Under the pieces are notes generated by a model, which saw nothing but the letters and a program-made list of their open reading frames with translations, had not been told where the DNA came from and made no database searches. Position numbers and translations under genes: made by a program. This document shows, one piece after another, positions 10,948 through 21,453 of a stretch of DNA of 64,000 nucleotides. The first letter of the stretch is position 1, and the number at the start of each line of letters is the position of its first letter. This stretch comes from Apium graveolens (taxonomy: Eukaryota; Streptophyta; Magnoliopsida; Apiales; Apiaceae), in NCBI RefSeq assembly GCF_009905375.1, contig NW_027417515.1, positions 1 to 64,000 of the forward strand, given 5' to 3'.

Positions 10948-12795
10948 ATGACTACACAAAAAGTTGGAACCGTTAAAATTCCACTTTTCGATAAAGAAAA
11001 TTATGTGATGTGGAAGAAGAAGATGCTACTGTTTTTACAGGTTGCTAATCCCAAATATTTGCAAGTGTTGAAGAAGGGTCCAAAGATTCCTATGGTTATT
11101 GAACCAGAGGTAATAGAGAATGATGTGGTGATCACCAAAGCGAGAACTTATGTGAAGGATCCTGAGGACTTCTCTCCTGCTGAAATAGAAGAAGCTTCCC
11201 TGGATGCTAGCCTTCAATTAATCTTAGTAGATTCCCTTAATCCCCTAATGAACAGACATGTGATGAATTGTAAAGATTCTAAACATATCTGGGAAACTAT
11301 TGAGATTATTAATGAAGGCACAGAGGAAGTTAGGGAGAACAAACTAGAAATCCTAACCTCTGAGTATGAATACTTTAAATCCAATCCAGGAGAAGGAATC
11401 ACTGAAGTGTTTGAGAGGTACAATGCATTGATCAATAACCTGAATATTAATGGTAAATACTATTCCATCAGGGAGGTCAACAAAAAGTTCCTTTTGACAC
11501 TGCCAACTCATCTCGAACATAGAATCACTGCCATACGAGAAGCAAGAGATCTGAGTGAGATTTCTTTGGAAAGGCTCTATGGTGTGTTAAAGACTTATGA
11601 GTTGGAGCAGATTCAGCAGAAGGAGGTTTACGGGAAAGGAAGGGTGGTCAGCACGTCTACTGCTCTGGTAGCTGATGAACAACTACAACAACAACCACTA
11701 TATCAACAACAATCTCAACAGTCAGACAGAATGGTACAGTCTTCCAAGGTTGAAGACAATGTTATAGTAGCAGAATTTGATTCTCCTACTACCAATCAAT
11801 CAGGAGATGATTATTATTCCTTGGAAGAACTGGAGCAATTGGAGGATGAGTCAATGGCCCTGATTGTCAAGAGATTCTCAAATGTCAGATTCAAAAGGAA
11901 TCCCAAGTTCAAGTACAAGTCCAACTACAACAGATTCCAGAAAGGTGGATCTTCATCCTCTAACACCAGCAGTGGTGGGTATAAAACAGGGATGGTTGAT
12001 CGAAGCACCATCCGATGCTTCAACTGTAATGAGTTGGGACACTTTGCCACAGAATGCAGGAAAGCCAAAACAGCAAGGAAGAACTCTTATGATTCTAATC
12101 AGAAGAGTAAATCTGAAAGGGCGTACCTGGCAAAGGGAAGAAGTTGGGATGATACTGACAGTGAAGATGAAGAAGTTGGGAATCTTGCTCTCATGGCTAG
12201 TGATGCAAGCACCTCATCGTCAAGAAAAGAGGTAAAACTTTCTGATGCTGAAATGGTTTATCATCTAAGAGGTAACTTAGATTGTGCTCGTCGTGATAAT
12301 GAATTGTTAAATCAACAAATCAAAGACCTTGAGAAAGAGGTCAATGAATTAAGACTTGTGCACATTAATCAAGATAAACTTAAAGACCAAGTATCTTTTC
12401 TAGAGAATAGAGTTGACTGTTATAGACAACTCGAAACTATTCTCAAAGACAAGATCACCGGTCTTGAGGCTAAGGTTAAAGCTTACTTTAATTCTTGTTC
12501 GAAGTCCAAAGAGTTTTACAATAAGCAAGCTGTTAATCAAACACATGGAATAGGTTATGATTACAATGCTGCTATTGGAAAATTAGGCATAAACTCCCCT
12601 CCTCATGTATGTGCTAAAGGCAGGGAAGTACCACATGTGCTTAAGGGTGTTGATGAACCCCTCTATAAGGAATCAATTGCTGAACCATTTGATGAGACCT
12701 CTTTTATTATTCAAGAAGAAATCCGTGCTGAAGATAATGCTAATGGGAAAGCTGTCTCCAAGTCAAGTGTGTCAAAAGTTCAGTCAAGGTTGTGA
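10948..12795 (+). CDS. gag: Gag polyprotein of the Sirevirus-type element
   Basis: The start at 10948 (MTTQKVGTVK) is the first methionine that gives the usual Copia Gag N-terminus. An upstream in-frame ATG at 10903 would add 15 residues and is less likely. About the first 250 residues form a UBN2-type capsid region (YVMWKKKM near the start, then KHIWETIE). A glutamine-rich stretch follows. The zinc knuckle CFNCNELGHFATEC lies at 12016-12057, then acidic DTDSEDEE residues and a predicted coiled coil at about 12240-12470. The frame runs out at 12793-12795, while the continuing sequence is in another frame from about 12785, so a single-base indel has cut Gag from the gag-pol linker. The product would form the particle and bind element RNA. 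Confidence 0.85.
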   Translation: MTTQKVGTVKIPLFDKENYVMWKKKMLLFLQVANPKYLQVLKKGPKIPMVIEPEVIENDVVITKARTYVKDPEDFSPAEIEEASLDASLQLILVDSLNPLMNRHVMNCKDSKHIWETIEIINEGTEEVRENKLEILTSEYEYFKSNPGEGITEVFERYNALINNLNINGKYYSIREVNKKFLLTLPTHLEHRITAIREARDLSEISLERLYGVLKTYELEQIQQKEVYGKGRVVSTSTALVADEQLQQQPLYQQQSQQSDRMVQSSKVEDNVIVAEFDSPTTNQSGDDYYSLEELEQLEDESMALIVKRFSNVRFKRNPKFKYKSNYNRFQKGGSSSSNTSSGGYKTGMVDRSTIRCFNCNELGHFATECRKAKTARKNSYDSNQKSKSERAYLAKGRSWDDTDSEDEEVGNLALMASDASTSSSRKEVKLSDAEMVYHLRGNLDCARRDNELLNQQIKDLEKEVNELRLVHINQDKLKDQVSFLENRVDCYRQLETILKDKITGLEAKVKAYFNSCSKSKEFYNKQAVNQTHGIGYDYNAAIGKLGINSPPHVCAKGREVPHVLKGVDEPLYKESIAEPFDETSFIIQEEIRAEDNANGKAVSKSSVSKVQSRL

Positions 12796-13223
12796 AGGCA
12801 ACTGAGACTAACTCAGACACACATGAGTTGGATAGCACAAATGCCATGTCTACCATGCATAAGTTGCCTATTGTTAATCCTTCTCATAAAGCATGTGGTG
12901 TTCCTGATTGTATGTCTTGTGCTTTTAATCTGTTGTTTGCTTATTTTAATGGTAAGCATGCTTCTAATGATAAGACTACTCCTCGTCAGCATGTGAATAA
13001 TAGAAAGCATGATAGGTCTAAGACTGCTAGTCCTCCTAAAGCTAGAAAGGAGACATTTGTGCCTAAGCCTAAACATAAATCTGATAAGGCTGTTTTAAAG
13101 GTCAAATGTTCAGTCATTGAGAATGTTGAGAATAGTGAAATTAAGAATGTTGTTTTGCCTGATAAAGGCCAATTTTACAAGTATGCCGGACCCAGCCAAG
13201 CTTGGGTTCCGAAGAAGTTCTAA
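12792..13223 (+). pseudogene. Gag-pol linker segment, frameshifted
   Basis: This open stretch of about 143 codons continues the polyprotein in a different frame from gag. It includes a short cysteine pair (CGVPDCMSC) and a basic lysine-rich part, and ends AWVPKKF before a stop at 13221-13223. The protease then appears in the next frame, so it is bounded by frame changes at about 12780 and 13216. No enzymatic motif is visible. In relatives this segment links Gag to protease. Confidence 0.7.
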
Positions 13224-14859
13224 TCCATTTGTATTGCAGGGCATTAAACAGGTACAACCGGTAGTGTGGATTCTTGACAGTGGATCGTCAAGACATATGA
13301 CCGGAGATAGAGCCCTGCTATCAAATGTGGTTGAGAAAGCTGGCCCAGTGGTTACCTTTGGAGATAACAGCAAAGGTTTAACGGAGGGATATGGCTGTTT
13401 GCAAGCTGGAAATGTTATCATTGAAAATGTATATCTTGTGCAAGGACTTGAACACAATCTGCTTAGCATTAGTCAGTTCTGTGACAACGGCTACAATGTT
13501 TTATTCGACAAGCTGAAGTGTCAGATTCTGCACAAGAAAAGTGAAAAACCCTCCTTAATGGGAATACGGAAAGGAAATCTGTTCGTAGCTGACATGAACT
13601 CTGGAAGCAATCTTGAAGTCAATTGTTTCTATGCAAAAGCATCGTCAAATGAGAGTTGGCTATGGCACAAGAGACTTTCCCATCTCAATTTCAAGACAAT
13701 GAATTCTCTTGTCAAAAGAGAATTGGTAAGAGGTCTGCCTCAGCTGGAATTCTCTCCAGAAGGACTATGTGAGGCTTGCCAGAAAGGAAAGTCAAAGAAA
13801 GCAAGTCACAAAGGCACTGACACATCTTTCATAACTGGTGTTCTGCAATTATTGCACATGGATTTATTTGGTCCAGTTAATATCCTTTCTATGTCAAAGA
13901 AGTGTTACTGTCTTGTGATAGTTGATGACTATTCCAAGTATACGTGGGTTTTATTTCTTCACTCTAAGGATGAAACACCACAAGTTGTGATTGATCATAT
14001 CAAGATGATTGAGTTAGATTCTAACGTCCCTGTTAGAGCAATAAGGTCAGATAATGGAACAGAATTCAAGAATGCACTTCTAAATGGATTCTGTACAGAC
14101 AAAGGGATTACCAGACAATTTTCAGCTCCTAGAACCCCTCAGCAAAATGGAGTGGTAGAAAGGAAGAATCGTACATTGATTGAAGCTGCAAGAACGATGT
14201 TAAATGAATCAGGTCTTCCAATGTACTTTTGGGCTGAAGCTGTCAATACTGCATGTTATACTCAGAATCGAACTCTAATCAACAAAGACTTCATGAAAAC
14301 TCCTTATGAGATTTTGAATGAACAGAAACCTTCTATCAAATACTTTCATGTATTTGGTGCCAGATGCTTCGTGCTCAAGGATGGAGATGATCGTCGTGGT
14401 AAGTTCGAGGCAAAGACATATGAGGGTATTTTTGTTGGATATGGAAGAAGATCATATAGAGTGTATATCATTGATCAACACAAAGTAACTGAAAGTGTCA
14501 ATGTTACATTTGATGACACTAAACTCCCTAGTATCCAAACTGAAGATCCTTCTGAGAAACTGAAGTTTAATGATACGTCAGATTCAGAGTCAGAACATGG
14601 TCAAAACCTGAGGTTGTTGCTGTTGAAGAACCTGTTAATCCTGATAATACTCAAGGTAATAGTGATGGAAACTCTGGAAACAATGGAGATACCACTGCTA
14701 CTGACGGAGAATCTTCAAGTTAACATGGCAACAACTCAGGGGGAGATGCTGAAGGATCATCTAGTAGGACACAACATCACAATGAATTTCAAGGCGAATC
14801 ATCAAGATCAAATCTTCCAAGACAGACTGTCTGGAATAAAGCTCACCCTTTTGAGTTGA
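13117..14859 (+). pseudogene. pol: Pol of the Sirevirus-type element: protease and integrase
   Basis: The real product starts near 13225. The aspartic protease motif is WILDSGSSRHMTG (about 13267). GAG-pre-integrase follows (LWHKRLSHLN and CEACQKGKSKK, about 13660-13800). The integrase core shows the catalytic series: D in MDLFGP (about 13860), D in RSDNGTEF (about 14047) and E in NGVVERKNR (about 14150). The C-terminal integrase module reaches about 14600, where the frame is lost: the tail of this ORF is out of frame and the acidic linker goes on in the frame of the reverse transcriptase. The integrase domain itself looks complete, but it is cut off from its partners. Confidence 0.85.
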
Positions 14860-15722
14860 TTATTGGTGATCCAGATGTTGGAGTCAGAACTAGACGTGCT
14901 ACTCAAAATGAGTGTCTGTTCTCAGGATTTCTTTCTGAGATGGAACCTAAGAAAATTGAAGAAGCACTAACTGATCCAGATTGGGTGATTGCTATGCAAG
15001 ATGAACTCAATCAGTTTGAAAGTCAACAAGTCTGGAAACTGGTACCTAGACCTGTACACAAGAAAGCTGTTGGTACAAGGTGGGTATTCAGGAATAAACT
15101 AGATGAAGATGGTGTGGTTACAAGAAACAAGGCAAGACTGGTAGCTAAAGGGTATTCTCAAGCTGAAGGTATTGATTATGATGAAACCTATGCTCCAGTG
15201 GCTAGACTTGAGGCCATCAGGATATTTCTGGCATTCGCAGCATTTTCAAACTTTAAAGTTTATCAAATGGATGTCAAGAGCGCCTTTCTGAATGGAAAGC
15301 TGGATGAAGAGGTATATGTAGAGCAACCTCCTGGTTTTGAAGATCCAGATCATTTGGATTTTGTCTTCTTTCTTTTCAAGGCTATCTATGGGCTAAAACA
15401 GTCTCCAAGAAAATGGTATGACACTCTCTCTGAATTTCTTATTGAAAATAGCTTTATTAGAGGTGTCATAGACAAAACTCTCTTTTCTAAAAAACATAAG
15501 AATGATACTATATTAGTCCAAGTCTATGTGGATGATATAATATTTGGGTCTACTAATGATAATCTCTGTAAGAGATTTGCTAAGTTAATGCACAGCAAGT
15601 TTGAAATGAGCATGATGGGAGAGCTGAAGTTCTTTCTTGGATTACAAGTAAATCAAAGGTTAGATGGAACATTTATTTGTCAATCCAAGTATCTCAAGGA
15701 ACTCCTCAAAAATACAATCTAG
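14856..15722 (+). pseudogene. pol: Pol of the Sirevirus-type element: reverse transcriptase
   Basis: The in-frame sequence begins upstream at about 14601, but a TAA at 14721-14723 breaks it. The reverse transcriptase shows the Copia signatures [35 protein letters not shown] and the catalytic [12 protein letters not shown] (about 15520). The frame ends at 15722, because an A-run at about 15708-15713 appears to have gained a base; the rest continues in another frame. It would copy element RNA into DNA, but is inactive here. Confidence 0.85.
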
Positions 15723-16474
15723 AGGATTCTGCATCAGCAAGGACTCCATCAACTACAGCTGTCAAGCTTGGACCATGTGAAAACTCCATTAAGGTAGATG
15801 GCACAAGCTACAGAGGTATGATTGGCTCGTTACTCTATCTTACTGCAAGTAGACCAGATATTATGTATGCTACATGCCTATGTGCAAGGTTCCAAGCGGA
15901 TCCTAGAGATATTCATCTCGTTGCTGTTAAACGAATCTTAAGATATCTTAAGGGAACACCAAATCTAGGTATTTGGTACCCTAAAGAATCTGGTTTTAAC
16001 CTTGTCGGATATACAGATTCAGATTATGCAGGAAGTGTTGTTGATAGGAAAAGCACCTCAGGAAGTTGTCAATTCTTAGGAAGCAGGCTAGTCTCATGGT
16101 ACAGCAAGAAACAGCAAACAGTTTCCAACTCAACGGCCGAGGCTGAATATATTGCTGCTGGAAGCTGCTGTGCTCAGATCTTGTGGATTAGGAACCAACT
16201 ACGAGACTATGGCTCTGTATTGAACAAGATTCCTATTTTATGTGACAATACAAGTGCAATAGCCATCACCAACAACCCTGTGCAGCACTCGAGGACAAAG
16301 CACATTGACATCAGGTATCATTTTATTAGAGAGCACGTCATGAATGGTACTGTTGAACTATTTTTTGTTCCAACAGAAGAACAAATAGCAGATATTTTCA
16401 CTAAACCACTTGACGAATCCACATTTACCAGATTAGTTGGTAAATTGGGCATGTTAAATAGTTTTAGTGATTAA
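15677..16474 (+). pseudogene. pol: Pol of the Sirevirus-type element: RT C-terminus and RNase H
   Basis: Real sequence starts near 15713, after the frame change. It covers GSLLYLTASRPDIMYA (end of reverse transcriptase) and RNase H, with YTDSDYAGS, DRKSTSGSCQFLG, STAEAEYIAA and the CDNTSAI / KHIDIRYHFIRE segment. It ends at a stop (16472-16474) after KLGMLNSFSD. RNase H removes the RNA strand during reverse transcription. The domain is complete but fused to nothing readable. Confidence 0.85.
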
Positions 16475-17796
16475 TTTAATTAATATCTGGAATCTGTTCT
16501 TGAATGAATTTACAAATGAATTTTTCATGAATGAAAAATTCATTTGCAAATTTATTTTATCATTTTATCATATCTCTTGCTTATTTCTATGAATATACAT
16601 TATCTTATCTATGTTATTTACTCTACTTGTTAATTTAAAAATATCTCAGATTATTTTATTTCCTCTAAAAATATTTTTCTATGAATTTTATTTGCTAAAA
16701 TTCAACAGAAATCTATTTTTGGAATAAAAATAATTAATTCTGAAATATTGTCTTTATTTTCTGTAAAAATTATAAGTTTTTATTTCAGTTTTACTATTTT
16801 GAAATGAAGTTTCAGTACATTAATAGTTGTCTGTACATATTCATTTTGTTTTTCTACTGCAAAGACAATCGGCAAGACAATTAAAATTGTCTTGCTGAAA
16901 ATCATTTCAGTAAACATGAAAATATAAATCTGTTATGCTTATTTTATCTTATTCTAGAAAGACAATCGGCAAGACAATTGAAATTGTCTTGCTGAAAGTC
17001 ATTTTAGTAAATAATGACTGCTTATTTTAAAATCAGATTAATTTTATAACTGGCAAGACAATCGGTATGACTATTGATTGTCATGCCAGTAATAAAATTA
17101 ATATCAGAATTATATTGTTTTATTTTGTACTGGTATGACAATCGGTATGACTATCAGATTGTCATACCAGTTATAATGTTAATACTCATTCAGTTATTTA
17201 TTTTTATTTGTATTTGTTTTATTTTCCTTCTTTTGCCTGGTATGACAATCGGTATGACAATCCCGGATTGTCATACCAGCTGTTATATAAGGCTTTTGCT
17301 GTGTTGTGTTAAATCATTTTCATCATAACAGTTCATTTTCAAGAATTTTGAACAGTTTTTCACTCTTTTTTTTTTTTTTTTTCTCTCTTCTCTCTCCTCG
17401 AACAAGAACCAAACCAAAAACCTGCTATTTCCTTGCTCGAGTTTTTACTCAGCACACTAAATCATCACTTTGTGATATATACATATAAGTATATACATAA
17501 AAAAGTGCTGTTGAATTTTCTGAAAAATAAAAGTTATTATAAAAAACGCAAAAATCAAATTAAAATCAATTTGCCCCTTCAAATTCCATTTTAATTTTAA
17601 TTTCTTATTTGTGTCTTTTGGTGTGTCAAAACTGTGTTAGTGATTTAAGAATTTTAACGAGATACATTTCTGTCTAAATTTTTCGATTATAATTAATTTA
17701 ATTCGAATTATTAAATTAATTTAATTAATTCGAATTTTCTTAATATTATTCTTAAAATTCTGAAAAGCTTGTGTCTTATTATTATTTTATAAAAAA
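16475..17796 (+). other. Spacer between pol and the extra ORF
   Basis: This 1.3 kb AT-rich stretch has no credible gene. It holds five hairpins (16872-17279, listed separately). A T18 run followed by a CT-rich tract lies at about 17363-17400, and an AT-rich leader runs up to the ATG at 17797. Pyrimidine-rich tracts near the end of pol are known in Sireviruses. Whether this one serves as a splice acceptor or leader for the extra ORF is inference. Confidence 0.6.
16872..17279. repeat. Series of five hairpins around a GACAATCGG core
   Basis: The stems lie at 16872-16895 (GCAAGACAATT with its inverse), 16969-16992 (same arms), 17050-17089 (CTGGCAAGACAAT with one mismatch), 17130-17170 and 17237-17279 (both CTGGTATGACAAT arms, perfect). 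Units are 80-107 bases apart. Each holds GACAATCGG next to the left arm or inside the loop. The spacing sequences are unrelated, so only the hairpins are kept. The same motif forms palindromes in the LTRs (10110-10289 and 22073-22240). Confidence 0.85.
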
Positions 17797-20475
17797 ATGG
17801 CTCTCCATTTCCAAATTGTCGCGCATAATCAAGTTGGTTATTTCAATCCGGAAAAATGTGATGTGGAAAAATTTAAGCCTTGGATTAGATTTTTAAATGA
17901 TCATTCGATTGTTAGCTCTGCTATTAAATCAAATGTGATTTTAAACGTCGATCTACTTAGACTGATTTGCACAACTTCTACTGTGGCCGATGATTCAAAA
18001 TCTTTTTCATTCACCATCGCAAACACACAGTATGTAGTTGATGAAACAGTCGTCAATCGTGCGTTAAATTTTCCACTAGACAATTTCTGTAATTTACCCT
18101 CTGAAAATGATATCACAAATTTTTTCAATGCTATTCACTATCAGGGGGTGATCAATTTAACCAAACTTTCTAAATCAAATTTGGTGTCTGAATGGGATAT
18201 ATTCTTCGATACACTTTCCAAAGTGTTTGCCAACTGCACAAAATCTAATTTTCATAACATTACTTCCACCCTGCAGTATATTGGTCTTGCGGTTGTTTTC
18301 AATCAAAGGATCAATTTTGGCAAACTACTTTTTCCCATTCTCTTGAGACGTCTAACTTCTGCTTTACGTGATCATTCTACAAATTGTAGGGTATCATGTT
18401 ACTATGCTCGTTTTCTTATGCTCATAGCAGATCATCTACTCACCCCTGAACACAAAGCACTTTTTGCTAACTCTGCTGTAACCGAACCCCCACCAGTTAG
18501 CAAAAAGATTTACACTCGCCAAGACACAACCTTCAAATTTATGCAAGTACCAGTACTTGTATCTGCTTTCATGGCCAATTATATTCCCTTGCCTATTTTT
18601 AATCTTCCCGGCCATGAACAGCAACCTCAACCTCCAGTGGTTCAAGCCACCCAGGCTCTTCCATTACAGGTAGTAACTCCTCACTCTCACTCTCACTCTC
18701 TTCCTACTTCTGTTAACAGACCCTCAGTGGTTGATAGGGCTGACCATGAAGTTGTAGAACCACAGCTTCAATCCCAGGTCATAGAGCCAAACACAGAGTC
18801 TCATTCTATCTCACCCTCTCCCCCACTGTCTAAAATGTTACCCAGAAGATTACTAGGAAGTAGTACAATGTTAAATATGAGTAAACCCTCAGCTCTGCCT
18901 CCTCCTAAGAAAAGAAAAACCTATTCTGAGGCATCTGAAAGCCCATCCTTGTCCTCCCAACAGGACATGGACTTTGAAATGGCCAATGAACAGTTACTAG
19001 AGGCATTCTCTCAACAGGATGCATCTATTGAAATTCGCCATCGGGCCATGGCATCTTGTACTGAGTCAAGCACAATTCCATTACTCACAATGGAACCATA
19101 CACTTCCCCAGATAATACTCAGGACACCCAGCGAGGAGTGCACGTAGAGTCGGTTACAGTGCCTGCCATAGTTACGGCAGAAGAGCAGTCACATGCTTCA
19201 GAGGGAAAATCTGACTCTCCGCCATCTTTAATAGAGTCATTTTCTCCCCTCCCAGATCCAACAACTCTGGCTCCCTTATGGGATTCTCCACTCGCAGATT
19301 TATCTGGAGAAAGTGGAGGGCAACTCGGTCAATCTATCCCTGAAGCAATTCAGACATCTATTCCAAAAGATTTGATAGCATTGACTGAGGATCGGGACTC
19401 GCGAATTCCCATTGCACCACCACTGACCTCTCTTGAAGAGGCTAGGGTGATTTTTAATGCAGGTACACAAGAACAGCAATTGGAAGACTCCTCACGAGCA
19501 ATCATATTGAGAGAAACACATGCACGTGAGATGAGTGAACCAAACACGAGTGAACTTCAGGTGAGAGCACACACAGACACTGATACTGTCAACCTGTTAG
19601 CTCAGATTGCTGCCCTGAAAGAAGAACTTGCTAAAAGTCAAGCTGAAGCTCAAGCATTCAAAGCACAAGTGGTTGAACGGTCTTCTTCTTCCACCTCTGT
19701 CGACAATCAGCTTGCAATCATAAGGAATGACATCTCAGATTTAAAGACTACTGTAATACCAAAGCTCAATTCTATTCAGGACACTCCAAATTTATCAGCT
19801 GATGACATATCCAACTTCTGCTCCCTACATACAAGAATGACTTCTCTTGAAGACCTCGTTGAGATGAATCATTCACTGGACAACTCAAGATTTGTAAAGA
19901 TAGAGACGGGCATGGAACATCTAAATGAAGGCATGAAGCACTTATATTACATGATCAAGAATTCTCATTGCCCTAATGAAGAACAAAAAGCTTATTTTGA
20001 AGGACCGTCTGGTGGAGGATCAGGCTCTGGAAGTGGTGGAGGTTTCAAAGGAAAGTCAGTAGAGGATCCCTCAACTAAGGGGGAGAAGAAAGGGAGTAGT
20101 TCCAAAGGGAAAGAAAAAGATACTTCTGCTGGAGATAAAGGAAAGGCTGATGATGCCTACTACAGTGGAGAACAGGATGACTTCGATATTTTTGACATTC
20201 CCACTGATCCAGTTCAGGAAGATAAGATAAAGATGGGTTATTTGAAGCTGAAGAAGAAAGTGATTTTGAAGATTGGGAAGAAGAAGATACAGTGGATCCT
20301 AGGTTTGAGAAAGAATTTCAGAAAGAGCAGTCAGAGATGCAAAGAAAAGAAGCTGAACTCAAGAAGGTCTCACAGATCATTGATAGGAGAAAAGACATAC
20401 AAAGAACAGAAACTCTTCAAAAGCAACGTCTTCATGACATTAAAGCTCAAGAAAGGAGAAGAGATGTCAGACTGA
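17797..20475 (+). CDS. Extra ORF after pol (envelope-position ORF of Sirevirus), N-terminal part
   Basis: The start at 17797 (MALHFQIVAHNQVGYF) follows an AT-rich leader, with ATGG context. Residues 1 to about 260 look like a folded domain (LNFPLDN, FFDTLSKVF and RRLTSALRD segments). This resembles what is often labelled a putative plant transposon protein in Sirevirus-type elements. Then comes a long proline/serine/glutamine-rich region (about 270-590), a coiled-coil heptad stretch (about 595-625, LAQIAALKEELAKSQAE), a glycine/serine tract (about 736-755) and a lysine-rich end. I see no signal peptide or convincing membrane span, so a true envelope role is not supported. The genuine frame ends at about 20225, where a frameshift leads to the C-terminal part at 20292. 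Residues after about 810 are out of frame. Confidence 0.7.
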   Translation: MALHFQIVAHNQVGYFNPEKCDVEKFKPWIRFLNDHSIVSSAIKSNVILNVDLLRLICTTSTVADDSKSFSFTIANTQYVVDETVVNRALNFPLDNFCNLPSENDITNFFNAIHYQGVINLTKLSKSNLVSEWDIFFDTLSKVFANCTKSNFHNITSTLQYIGLAVVFNQRINFGKLLFPILLRRLTSALRDHSTNCRVSCYYARFLMLIADHLLTPEHKALFANSAVTEPPPVSKKIYTRQDTTFKFMQVPVLVSAFMANYIPLPIFNLPGHEQQPQPPVVQATQALPLQVVTPHSHSHSLPTSVNRPSVVDRADHEVVEPQLQSQVIEPNTESHSISPSPPLSKMLPRRLLGSSTMLNMSKPSALPPPKKRKTYSEASESPSLSSQQDMDFEMANEQLLEAFSQQDASIEIRHRAMASCTESSTIPLLTMEPYTSPDNTQDTQRGVHVESVTVPAIVTAEEQSHASEGKSDSPPSLIESFSPLPDPTTLAPLWDSPLADLSGESGGQLGQSIPEAIQTSIPKDLIALTEDRDSRIPIAPPLTSLEEARVIFNAGTQEQQLEDSSRAIILRETHAREMSEPNTSELQVRAHTDTDTVNLLAQIAALKEELAKSQAEAQAFKAQVVERSSSSTSVDNQLAIIRNDISDLKTTVIPKLNSIQDTPNLSADDISNFCSLHTRMTSLEDLVEMNHSLDNSRFVKIETGMEHLNEGMKHLYYMIKNSHCPNEEQKAYFEGPSGGGSGSGSGGGFKGKSVEDPSTKGEKKGSSSKGKEKDTSAGDKGKADDAYYSGEQDDFDIFDIPTDPVQEDKIKMGYLKLKKKVILKIGKKKIQWILGLRKNFRKSSQRCKEKKLNSRRSHRSLIGEKTYKEQKLFKSNVFMTLKLKKGEEMSD

Positions 20476-21191
20476 AGATTGGTGGAAAGTGGGATGAAGC
20501 TAGGAGAGTACTCGATATGCCTCAGCTATGCACTAACAATGATAGGCAGTTCTTACATCTTCTTGACAAGCTGGAAATCTCAAATCCTAACAATGACATG
20601 TACATGAATGCTATCAAGACTGAAGTCTCAAGGATCACAGCTGCTTTTGATAGATCCCTAAATGAGATGAGCATTTTTGTATATTGTCAGAGTGAAGGAT
20701 CATTCAAGGTGTCACTTCATCTATTTGAGAATCGTTCGTTGTCAGAGATTTGGGTTCTTTTAAACAAAGTGAAAAGAAGCTCAGAGTTGAATGAAGTTCT
20801 TCGGGAAAGGCTTAAAGAGTTTGCCAGCAGGGCTAGTCCTCAAGTGGTCAACAATCCTCATCAGGTGAGATTCTTTAAGTCTGATTGTCTTCAAATCTGT
20901 CAGCTAGATGTACAATCTCTTAAAGACTACTCAGCTAAGCATCTGGTCTGGATGGAACATCATTTGAGAACTGCTGGATATTCATCCATGTTGAAGACTC
21001 AAGCTGCTGACTTGATTCAAGCTTATTGTGAGAAGAATGTTAAAAGGTATAATCAACTCAAGAATAAGTTGAAGACAGTTGGAGTTCAACCAGTCAGACC
21101 AGCAAGCTTCACTTCAGAAAAGGATCGTGTTTTTGACAAGGAATTGCTTCAAGATTTAGAAGAAGGTGAAGTCAGAAGAGAAGACAACTAA
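20292..21191 (+). pseudogene. C-terminal part of the extra ORF, frameshifted
   Basis: This frame carries on the extra ORF after the shift at about 20225-20240. It is rich in glutamate, lysine and arginine and starts as a long helix (KEFQKEQSEMQRKEAELKKV). Its second half has helical segments and ends LQDLEEGEVRREDN. With the N-terminal part the undamaged ORF would be about 1100 residues. No enzyme motif is recognised. It lies directly before the 3' untranslated stretch (21192-21440) and the polypurine tract. Confidence 0.65.
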
Positions 21192-21440
21192 AGTCAATTA
21201 GCTCAAAACTCAATGTAATATGATTAGAGCGTTATGAATCAAGATAGTCTAATGTAGTTATATGTTCAGGCTAGAGGAACATCTATCTTGTATTCACTTG
21301 TAAATTTCATTTGGAATCTGGAAAATGTTAAATATAATCCAGAACTTTTCTGCTATTTACTTTACATTACTGTTTATATCTTTTTCTTATTTGTTAGTTG
21401 AGTTATCCTCTAGGTATTTGTTGTTATTGTCTAACAAGCA

Positions 21441-21453
21441 AATAGGGGGAGAT
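21441..21453 (+). other. Polypurine tract of the Sirevirus-type element
   Basis: AATAGGGGGAGAT immediately precedes the 3' LTR start TGAAAGG at 21454. It is the expected primer site for plus-strand DNA synthesis. Confidence 0.85.

Noticed and set aside
16872..17279. Evenly spaced repeats as a CRISPR-like array
   Set aside because: Units are hairpins with changing arms and irregular 80-107 bp spacing inside a plant retrotransposon; no cas genes.
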